Positions 29,101 through 41,100 of a stretch of DNA of 64,000 nucleotides are shown piece after piece. Location: assembly GCF_037975245.1 (NCBI RefSeq), contig NC_092581.1:18093303-18157302 (forward strand). Reading direction: 5' to 3'. The notes under the pieces are model-generated. The model was not told where the DNA came from. It saw only the letters and a list, made by a program, of their open reading frames with translations, and made no database searches. Position 1 is the first letter of the stretch, and each line of letters opens with the position of its first letter. This stretch comes from Apostichopus japonicus (Eukaryota; Echinodermata; Holothuroidea; Aspidochirotida; Stichopodidae). The translations under genes and the position numbers were made by a program.

Positions 29101-32100
29101 TAAAAACAAAAATGTATTACCTCTAAACCTCAAAACAAATATATATTACCTAAACCTAAAAACAAAAGACTTATTAACAAAAACCAACAAAGTATGACAT
29201 TAAATATTAAAACTTCCAAGATGTGAATAAGGGTGTGTGAACACTAAAGTTCACAAACCTGACTTAAACTCACTTTAAATTAAATGACGAAATGACAAGT
29301 TCTAGATGGGCTAAACTTTTGATTACTAACCACAACATACCACAAATCTTTATCTATATCTATTTGATGAGCTAAAGTTCTGTTTAATAACTACAACATA
29401 CCACAAATCTAATATCTAGTTTTGACAATTCAAACAGACATTAAGTCATATGCCAAACTGTGTTTATAACAGAAAGAGAGAATGGGCTTGGCAAAGAGTA
29501 TGTATATCTACAGTAAGACAATTCACGGTTCTGAATTTGGCCTTAAAACTTGTCAAGAAAATGTCACTACTGTTTGACAAATGGATGTACAACAAACCTT
29601 GCAGCAATTCTGAGCAGATGATGTGTTGGAGGAATGCACAGAATAATATGCAAATTAGTCTTGACCCTTGACACAAAGAACTTCATTGGATCAATCATTG
29701 TGTTGATGGCATTTCTCTTCATAGCTGGAGTCAAAGCCTGGAAAAGGAAAATAAAATAACTGGTTTATCATCATACTTGTGTATAGCATGGATTAATATA
29801 TTTTATATGTGAAGGGAAATGAATGCGAGTGGGAGGGGCAATGGTAAGGGAGGGGCAATGGTAGGGGAGGGGCAACGGTAGCTAGGGAGGGATAGTGTGG
29901 GGAAGAAAGGGCTTGAGATCAGATACAGAGTCACTTTGGGTTAAGCAAGTTCAGAATATTTATTTGCAACAATTGAAACTTTTAGACATACTAAGAAGAC
30001 TAAAACCATGTCTGTGATGTATAAAGGAAAGATTATGCATTCACTTTGAAAACTGTCCCTGAAAGATTACGACTTAAATGTGATATACTCACCGCTAGCA
30101 AGCTTTCCAGTTCATCATTTGAGAACAGTTGTGGGTATTCTCCAGCCACCAGGAGGCTGTTAACAGCATTCAAGTACTCCTTCTGCCTCAGATCTCTTCC
30201 CTGTTGGTGAAAGAATGATTGTGTTGGCACCAGTGTCAGCACTAGGTTGTTAAACATGGGGGGTGGGGGTGGAGGATTCCCAATTCCCCAATTTTCCCAA
30301 TTGATTCAGTCAATTTCTCTTTGGGGCATTTTCAATTTTTTTTTGGGGGGGGGGGAGTTTTGTATCTACAGTGATGATGCAAGTAATGGTGCAAGTTCGT
30401 GTAGCAGCTTTAGTGACCCACCCCACAACCTCATTTGGTTCCTGTTTGAATACCTCACAAGAAACTAGATTATGCTGACCTATCTGTTGTGCAGTGTTGT
30501 TCAGCAAAGTCTTTCATGAATTTGGTGTTTCTGGTAAACTTGTGAAACATGAAAATGAAGTTTTGCTCTGTTCTTTCAAAGCATCTCTGTTTGTCATGGC
30601 TACACTATATGAATGGAGCGCCGTGTTCTCTGAACTATCTTGGAAAAGAGACAATTTGATATTCAGCTGGTGTTCATCCACAATCATCACATGGATAGGG
30701 TTTTAAATTAACTTTCATTGCCCTTCTAACTCTTTGCCAATACTACTCTAAATACCATAATTTCTTTCTTCCTGGAAATGTTGGTCATACTCTACAGAAC
30801 CTTCTATACTATGTAACCAGAGATCATTGCCCAGTTTCATTCCATACAACCAAAAGACACAGTGAAGGGGGGGGGGGGGTTGAGTTGGCTTACTTATGGC
30901 TATATAAGCATTTGACACTTACTGTAAACAGTAGAGTCAACATTTTTCCTTCTGTTCCAGAAAGTCTCACAGCCGACCTGAGTCCATCGAAGAATGTGTT
31001 ACTCCGAGAGCTATCGATGGGATGAGTGGGCATGTCGGCGACGTGGAGCGCCAGGTTAACCAGCGTGGTCAGGTGATTACCAATGGCACCAATCATCAAC
31101 ATATTACCCCTGGAAAGATTAGAAATGTTCTTCTTCTCTTCATTGATTAACACATTAATTATCTACAATAACACAGTAATGTAATCCTCATAAACACAAT
31201 GCAGCGTATTAGTTGAACATTCAAACGAAGACAAACTGAACCCGATCATTATCTGTACAACATAAATAAAATATATATATTGTTCTGATAAAATAAACAA
31301 AAAACTTCAAACATTTTAGACGACTGCAGTTAATAGATCATTTCTGTCATTTTCTACAGATACTTTTCATGAAGGAAAATGGCAATAAAAAATTTGACTT
31401 GTACTTTCAATTTTACAAACATATGATCAAAAAAACGCTGACAAAAACAAATTGTTAAACACATTTTTGAAGAGTTAAGAAACTAAGAATTGGTCTAGCA
31501 CAAGGCTTGACTGAGATCATTGTCTTGAATCCTACTCCACTACAAGTTTTTTAAATAATTAATAAAGACAAATACAAACTTGTCCACCTTACCCATGATG
31601 GAAGCTGAGGATTCTATGTATCCTGATCACATGATAGATCACATGATCTGAGAGCATGATGTTGATGGTCACATTACCAAACTCCTCGTTGTATCTGGTC
31701 AGATGTGAATGGACACATTTATGAACCTGCTCCAGGGTAGGAACCGGCTGTAGGACCACCTGAGAAGTGGCAAAAGAAATGTTGACATATCTGGATCAAA
31801 GTAAAAACCAATTCATGTTTGAAGATCATAAAATATTTAGAGTATATTTAATGCACGAAAAGGAAGCTGTTTATAGGAACCAACAAAATCAATCAATAAG
31901 TTTATCAATCAATCACTTTGAATAGTAAAAGTCTGTCTCCTGAAAACTAAGAAACTTTTTAGGGATGGATTGAGGCAATTGAGATACTCCCAAATAACAC
32001 AGCAGGCCAAATTAATTTTGATGAATGAATGCAGATATATTCCTCATGTTTTTTTTTTCTTGTGTGACTTGTGTGACTGTGACTGGTAGACCTACTCACC

Positions 32101-35100
32101 CTGATGGTCTTCTGTGACATGGATGTGACTGGTCGTTGATAAGCTCTAGGTTCAATTGGAAAGGTTACGAAATCCTCGTACCAACCCTCCCCCTCTTCAA
32201 CTTGAGGAAAATACTGTCAGAAAATGATAATCAAAAAGTTATCAAATATTAAATATAAATTATATAAGAGCAAAATGAAAATGGTGAACAAAAATTAAAT
32301 AAATGTTAAACACCACAAGTTATTAATGGGCAATGTCTCTCAAATTTATTATCTAAAGAGCCGTCACGAAGTGTCAGTGAAAGACTAAATAAACGCGTAT
32401 TGAGGGTTCATCATAAATTCTACAAGCAGAAAATAGACCCACATTATGGTCACGTTATATCATCGGAACAGCTTGAAAATAAGAACTGATAATGTAATCC
32501 AGGGTTGGATATTTGCTGCAAACAAGAAACAAAAATTAGAAATATAATGACTCAGTTATGAAAATTTCCACAAATGAGTTAAAACTCAAACAAATTGGAG
32601 AGATTTATTACAATAATAAAATCTCCCTAGTTTACACTAGAAGGGCCAAAATATAAGTGGAATAACTTACAGCTTTGACAACTTCTTGAAGGTTTTGATC
32701 GAACCAGTTGAGGTCAGATTTCCTACAGAGTCTGTCTCTCATGATTCTTTGCACCTCGTGACGCCAGAGGGAGGCCACCATACTGATCTCACCCCTCGCC
32801 TCCTCTGATAACCTCATCAGACACTATAATTGTGAAGACAAAAAAAACAGGTTAAGTTTAGAAAAAATAGAAAAATGTTTTTTTCTCAGAAACACTTGAT
32901 AATTCATGACTGAAATATCACTAAAGTAACAAACAGTTACAAGGATATATATGATGCTGGATATCGGTATAAATCTAATTTTCTTAAAAAAGTTAAAATT
33001 TAACTTTTCTTATCAATTTACTGGATTTTTTGTTAACTTAAGAGGAACTTAAGGGAAAGGGGACTTGTTAACCTAAAGTGAATTTCAACACCATTAGTCC
33101 AGTGTTTACGGTTTGTGACTTACAGAAGTTTGCCACAAGAAATAGCATTTTTCATGATATAAAATTCCAATACAAAAAATACAAACATGCACAAACAAAT
33201 TTTACAATTAATTTTTACAAATATTATTTATTTGTTATCTTTAGAATAATTGATGGTGGTTGTATCCTTTTTTGTCTTGGAGAGTAATGTTGATACCTTT
33301 ATTGGCAACTAAAGAGCTTTGGGAATCTTTCATGAATGCAGTGGTTACCAAAGTTGATCTCAAAGTTGCAATATAACATTCTCTGCACTCTTTACTGACC
33401 TGGAAAGCTTTGGTAATATCTCTAAGTGTAAACATGTAATGAAACCTTCCCAGTACAGTGGACGGTCGAAGGACATTCTGGACGGTGGTCAGAAGCTGGC
33501 AGGATGCATGGACGATAGCATCATGCAGTTCTTGAGCCAGTCCTTGACCGTTATGTTTGGTCATGTTCCCATCAAGTAATGCATCCACAACAGCGTGAAG
33601 GGTTGAGTCTCTGGCCTCTGGTAAGAACACCACGGCAAAATGCCTCTGTCAATGAACCATCAGTTGTAAAAGTTTTTATTAAAATACAAAAGATCGATTA
33701 CTTACTATTAAAAGAAGAATCAGCTGGGTGCAATGTCAGTATCAAATACAGGGAATAAAATAAAAAATTTTAATAAAAAGAACATTCCATGACATGATTA
33801 TGGACAACCTTTTTGCAATTGATCCTCCTTACAACACTTGACACACCATAAAGTAAAAATTATTATTGCTGTCGGTGTATATGTAAGGATACTGTACTCT
33901 GTGTGTACAATTTTGCAATTGCAAAAAATTTCCATAAATACTGAACGTGGAATCGCCTGGAAATCCTACCATGAGCCTATCACTTGGAGCCTTACTGACG
34001 ACGCTCGGAAAGTGACTTTTGGTGAAAGACGAAAGAACGACTAGATCTTCGATGGTACGCCATTCAAATGGTTTCTGGAGCCCGACCAAAGCTCTGTCGT
34101 CGAGTAGCTGTCGTAGTAGCTCGTTACACCGTTGAACACCGCCCTCATCTTCTGGAGGGAGGTTGAGATCGTCGATGAACACTTGGAGTCTTTTGTTGTC
34201 CTTTGCTCCGTAGACAAAACCTATTGCAAAAAATAAATTAAAAAATAAAACAAAGGAAAAGGCACTAATTAGCATATTTAAGACTCAAGCCCTTATCATT
34301 TTGTACAAAATGAAAATCCTTCTCTGATTTTCCGTGGAAACATCTAGGCAGTGGCGTAGCTAGGATTTTTTGAGTGGGGGGGCCATGGGGGGGCTGTTCT
34401 TTCTAGTGGGGGGGGCCGGAGGTTACTATCTAAGCGGAGCGCCACCATGGTTGGCGCGGAGCGTACAGAGAAAATTTGAGATTTCAGCACCCCCCAGATC
34501 GCAGGAGATGGCACCTGTGAGGCAAAATAGCAACCAAAAAGATGTGCAACTTTGGTGACAGAAATGCAAAAAAAGTTTTTTCTCTTTCATGCTGACTGGC
34601 CTTGCCAACTCAACCAGACTTTTAACTTGAGGGAAGTTGGCATCATTTGCAGGAATTTCAGAATTCCCAATATTTTATATCTCTACCAGTAGTGGAAAAT
34701 CCTGTTTCGACAGTTTCGTGGCCATAAAAAAGTTGTTTTGTGGAATATTCAATGACATATATTCATTTGATTCGAGGCAATATATGAATACCTGCAGGGG
34801 CGGCGATCTGTTTCAAATATTGGGGGGGGGGGGGGACATCTGCTTGGATGCAGGCGAATTACTGTCAAAGCGGAGCGCCACCATTGGTTGGCGCGCAGCG
34901 TACAAGAAAATTTCTGGTTTTGATAGCCCCCCAGATGACCGGAAATGGCACTTCTCGGGCTTGAAAATGACCAACCAGATGTACACTTTTGCCTGAGAAC
35001 CAAGTTTTTCCTAATAGTTTTTTTTTTCATTCATAACCTTTTGTCAAGATTGTCACCAGTCACACATCATGTTCGACCTCATTGCATTTGTAGGTAATTC

Positions 35101-38100
35101 TACGTAACGCCCCACAATACCCGTCAGCCCCACTTTTCAAGGTTTTAAGCCCATTATTTGTTCAGAATTTGAATAATAAATTCACTTCAAAACATACCCA
35201 TAATGTTGCACTAAATTTCATCTATGGACAACCAATATAGAAAACCCCCCTCAACCACTAACAGACCGGTCAAAATTGTACGAGTGTAGAGGGAAGTATA
35301 CTATGATGAAGAATGTTGGTCAAGGGATTTTCGAAATTTCAGACACAGTTAAATTATTGGTGTACAAATATTAAAACCTCTTATAACGGCTACTATAAAA
35401 CTTCGATATCATAGAAAATACCCAAAAAATATGCTCGAGGGGGAGGGCGGTCTCCACCCCTTCACTCCCCCCCCCCTCCCTTGGCTACGCACCTGCGGTT
35501 AGAAATCTTGTAGGAAAAAGGCCAAATGGAAACCCAGTGAACCCATATCGATGTGGATCCTATGTATGATTGTACGTACTTACACTCATACACAAGATGC
35601 AAACCAAATTTCATTACGGATGCGGTCCGTCTAGCTATTCATTTCGAGAAAAAAAAGTAAAAACTACTTTCGGTCATATATAGTAACAAATTGTGACACG
35701 GTTAGACAGGCGCTTTGCGAGGAATTTGCCAAGGGAGGGGCAAAGCTTGTACCCAGACTTTCTAAGCGTAGCGCCACCATAAGTTGGCGCGAAGCGCAAA
35801 AGAAAATTTTGGCCGAAAATGCCTCCCAGATCGCTGGAAATGGCACTTCCCAGGCCTTGTAAGTTGCATCTAAGCATTTTCTATTTTGAAATTACTAGCG
35901 ATATCATAAAAAAATACAAAACATATGCTTAAAAAAAAACTATGCCACCAAATATTGGGGGGGGGGGATATAAGATACTATATCCCCCCACCTAAAATAT
36001 TGGGGGGACATGTCCCCCCCGTCCCCCCCCCCCCCATGATCGCCGCCCATGAATACCTGATACCTCGGCTCAGAACAAACGGAGCCAATCTTTTGATAGA
36101 TTGTTGCGCTAGGTGGAAGCACTGAACATATTTTCAGCAGATATCGCTATCACGCAGCACAACAAGGTTCGTGGTGTATGGTCGCAATCGTCGCATCGAC
36201 CATTGCCATGCCATGCTGTGTGACCATTCTCATGATTACTACAGATATTGTATTATTCTTATTCTGCCAGATGCAGACGAGAAAATTGTGTAACTCTATT
36301 TCTCAAATTATTGAACAAAAAATATTAGCGAATCGCACTGATGAGTGTTTTTTTTTTTACCCCATTCCCAGTGGGGGGGCCAGTGGGGGGGCCAGCCGAT
36401 TTCATGGGGGGGCCTCGGCCCCCCCAGGCCCCCCCGTAGCTACGCCACTGCATCTAGGGAAGATTAAACTCAGTTATCAAGAAAGTGTTATGATTCATAA
36501 ATATGCTCAAGTAATTTAGAAATAATGTCCTTGCAAAAAATGAAGATTTTCTACTTTTTGCAATGAAATTGTGACTTCTTACAAGTATTAGAAGCATATA
36601 CTGGTAGATAGAACAACTTGTACCTTGGCGATGGTATATGTTGGTTTCGATAAACTGCTGAAGGTCTGTGGCAGTCGAAGCTCCGGAGAAAACTAGACGT
36701 TTGGTCACTTGATCGCTGGGATCTATTTTAAACAAAATAAAATAAAGAAAATATTATTATACAAAACCTACTTCTAAGGAAGACTTGTCAAAGATAAAAT
36801 TTCAATTCTAACCTTCCGCTCAAATATATCCAACTTTAAAGGGTGTGAAGACTCGCTCAAAAAGAAACGTCTAATGCCGGTAATCTGACCTAGTTTCGAA
36901 TGAGGTGTAACAGAAGTGTTAGACACCACCATCGATCCCAGAAAATACACACACACAGCTTGCTACCATCGGTAATTAGACACTAGTGTACAGTCAGTAC
37001 ATACAGCTGCAGTCAATACCCACAGCACAGTGTACAAACAATACAGCAATGGACATCTCAGGTCCAGCTAAAGATAACAAGGTATCGCGTTTCATTATTG
37101 TACTGTCTGCACTTTGTAGCGACACGAACAAAACGTCACTTGCAAGCAATGGAAAGTTAACTTTTTCAGATGGCCGCACGCGGTTTGGGGCGAGTCTTCA
37201 ATGCCTTTAAAATGTAAAGATTGTGAACGATAGATATGGAAGGTTTACAAAGAGGCTCAGTTATCACAGTTATCAAGTTAAGTAGATGCAAGTAGATTGT
37301 AAAGAGTAATGGTCTGTAATGGTCAAGTAATTGTCTGTCCAGAGAATTTTGATCCAAATTTACCCAGTGTGTTGATGAAGTCATTAATCATGACAGTTAT
37401 CAAGTTAAGTAGTTGCAAGTAGATTGTAAAGAGTAATGGTCTGTAATGGTCAAGTAATTGTCTGTCCAGAGAATTTTGATCCAAATTTACCCAGTGTGTT
37501 GATGAAGTCATTAATCATGACAGTTATCAAGTTAAGTAGTTGCAAGTAGATTGTAAAGAGTAATGGTCTGTAATGGTCAAGTAATTGTCTGTCCAGAGAA
37601 TTTTGATCCAAATTTACCCAGCGTGTTGATGAAGTCATTAATCATGACAGTTATCAAGTTAAGTAGTTGCAAGTAGATTGTAAAGAGTAATGGTCTGTAA
37701 TGGTCAAGTAATTGTCTGTCCAGAGAATTTTGATCCAAATTTACCCAGTGTGTTGATGAAGTCATTAATCATGACAGTTATCAAGTTAAGTAGATGCAAG
37801 TAGATTGTAAAGAGTAATGGTCTGTAATGGTCAAGTAACGGTCTGTCCAGAGAATTTTGATCCAAATTTACCCAGCGTGTTGATGAAGTCATTAATCATG
37901 ACAGTTATCAAGTTAAGTAGTTGCAAGTAGATTGTAAAGAGTAATGGTCTGTAATGGTCAAGTAATTGTCTGTCCAGAGAATTTTGATCCAAATTTACCC
38001 AGTGTGTTGATGAAGTCATTAATCATGACAGTTATCAAGTTAAGTAGTTGCAAGTAGATTGTAAAGAGTAATGGTCTGTAATGGTCAAGTAATTGTCTGT

Positions 38101-41100
38101 CCAGAGAATTTTGATCCAAATTTACCCAGCGTGTTGATGAAGTCATTAATCATGACAGTTATCAAGTTAAGTAGTTGCAAGTAGATTGTAAAGAGTAATG
38201 GTCTGTAATGGTCAAGTAATTGTCTGTCCAGAGAATTTTGATCCAAATTTACCCAGTGTGTTGATGAAGTCATTAATCATGACAGTTATCAAGTTAAGTA
38301 GTTGCAAGTAGATTGTAAAGAGTAATGGTCTGTAATGGTCAAGTAATGGTCTGTCCAGAGAATATTGATCCCAATTTACCCAGCGTGTTGATGAAGTCAT
38401 TAATCATGACTGTCTTTCCGCAACCTGGAGGTCCCACGAGGAGGACATGCATGTTAGAGAGATTAGCAAACTCAAGAATTACTCTGGTACGAATCTGAAA
38501 TGGAGAGAGAAAGATGTTAAATTAAGATCTGTGTGCATCTTGCCTAGCTGTTTGACTATAATTTTTTCTTTTGGTATTGCGAAAAGGATAAACTGATCAA
38601 TCGGAAATAATATCTGATACATTAAGCCCTTATTTTAATATGCAAATTAGGGCAGGCTTGGGCCATCTGCTAAAAGAGTGTGGTAAGTCAAGACCAAGTC
38701 TTTTCAAACTTTTTTTTGGGGGGTGTGGGAGGGGGGGGGAGAAGTAATGATAAACTTAAAAAAAAATTAACTAAACAATCATAAACTTACAGTCTAGCAG
38801 AAGCAAACTCATGGTGCAAAGACGTTGAGTGTTAAAGATGAAAATAATTTATTCTTACGGTATCAACTGTGTCCACAAAGATCTCTCCGAGAAGATCCCT
38901 GTGATCCGTGATAGCCACTTCAGGTACTTTAGACACCCACGGATCCCACTCACCAGACTCGTCAACGTAATAATCATAGACAGAGATTTCGTGATCATAA
39001 TCGGGCAAACTGAAACAGAAAAAAAACAAATAATCATATATCCTGTATGAGCTGTACAAAATGACATCAACGTTTCAAGTTTTGACGTGGTAAAGATGGT
39101 TCTATTTTGTTTAACTTTTTTATCACAACATTTCTTGTTCCTTCTGTTGTTTCGTAAACACATTCATTGCTGACCACAACTGTCCATTGAAGATCCTGAC
39201 TGCCCACACCTGGATGCACTGCTAACTTCACCCTCTCTAAGAACATAGCCAGTTTTTACCATTTTAGCCAGCAATAAACAAGATTGTATTAAGGGGTGGG
39301 GAGGGGGTGGGGAAGGGGTGGGGAATGATTTGATGAGGTGGTCATTCTACATCATTAGTGAATGTTTCAATTTATTTTCCTATCTATGCCTGGCCAAACT
39401 TGGGTGCCCAGATATCCAGGTGTCCTCTCAACTATTTCAATCCTTCTCTCACCTCATTCATTTGATTGACATGTCAGGTAAACAAAAACTACCGTTTTGC
39501 AACAAACCTTTGATTTCTTTTGCAATTGGACGAAGGAATGGAAAAGTTGACTTACGCAGAGGTGAGGGTCCGTAGAAGCTCACTGAAGTTTTTACGATCA
39601 GTTCCTTGCAGCAAACCACCAAATGACCAAATCAGGCAGAACAGATAAAGACGTTCAATGTGTAGCTCTCCACCAATACTGATGTGTTCGTTAAGCATGG
39701 CCTCTAGGAGACCAATACACATCTTAAACATCCCTGCTTCACAGACATTCACCAAGGGTCTAGAGAAATGAATGAATCAAATATGAAGTAACATGATATA
39801 CATGGCCTCTAGGAGACCAATACACATCTTAAACATCCCTGCTTCACAGACATTCACCAAGGGTCTAGAGTGAGAAATGAATCAAATATGAAGTAACATA
39901 CTATGCATGGCCTCTAGGAGACCAATACACATCTTAAACATCCCTGCTTCACAGACATTCACCAAGGGTCTAGAGAGAGAAATGAATCAAATATGAAGTA
40001 ACATAATATGCATGGCCTCTAGGAGACCAATACACATCTTAAACATCCCTGCTTCACAGACATTCACCAAGGGTCTAGAGTGAGAAATGAATCAAATATG
40101 AAGTAACATACTATGCATGGCCTCTAGGAGACCAATACACATCTTAAACATCCCTGCTTCACATACATTCACCAAAGGTCTAGAGAAATGAATCAAATAT
40201 GAGGTAACATAATATGCATGGCCTCTAGGAGACCAATACACATCTTAAACATATAGGATAAGGATAAACATAATATAAGTGGAGACAATAGTATAGGGGG
40301 AGGATAGCCAATAGTCACAAAGGTCATTAAAGGTCATTATAAGCAATTGTACCCATCAGGTAAACAGTCATAAAGTGTACCATAACCTTTTGTAAGTTGA
40401 AAATAATAACACAAATATTTGGCAGGGTAACTTGAATGGCATCAGAAAGAACAAAGACTTACTTTGTGTCATAAAGGACAAAGTTAACTACTCCATCCAT
40501 TGTCTTGTTGAATGCTTTCTGCAGACACTGAAATTGTTTTTAAAAAAATAAAATATTTTTCAATATCAAAAACAATTGAATTGTGCTTAGTATGGTTACT
40601 TATCTAAGGGTTTGCAAAACTGTGTGTCGGACTCAAAGCCCACAAACTATGTACATTTCTTATCGACTTAACTGACCAACATGAAGCTATGAGAGTTATT
40701 GGTTTGATTATAAATCAGATTTAATGAGTCAATGCTATTATGAGAAGAAGGATTGGGTGAGTTAATGTAGTTAACAAATATTTCTAATTACTAATAAACA
40801 GCATTGATCAATGAAAATAAAGTATACATAATTTCATAGTATATTTCTACCTGAAAATAACCTCTGTAAAAAAACACAGAACAATACACAGAAGGATTAA
40901 AAGATAAAATGAAGAAAAAGAAGAAAAAGAAGAGAGTGAAAAGAGTGAAAGAAAAAGTGTTTGCTGCCAGCAAACTTCCTGAGCAGATATATGCAAAAAA
41001 GGGTTCTTCAGAGGCATATGCTACAGTAAATATATGTTAAAAGAAATTTAATTGAAGACTAATAAAAGGTATACTAAAGTTGCAAGTGCATACAGAGAAT

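Noticed and set aside
37166-38400. Series of 62-residue minus-strand ORFs at 127-bp spacing
   Set aside because: Shifted-frame reading of the 127-bp array; each ends at the same repeat-encoded stop.
37267-38409. CRISPR array
   Set aside because: Units are contiguous with no unique spacers, and the genome is eukaryotic.
26490-38730. Runs of G or C (for example 26,500, 30,343, 34,825, 38,700) as regulatory G-quadruplexes
   Set aside because: Single homopolymer runs, some within transposable elements; no evidence of function and possible sequencing-length uncertainty.
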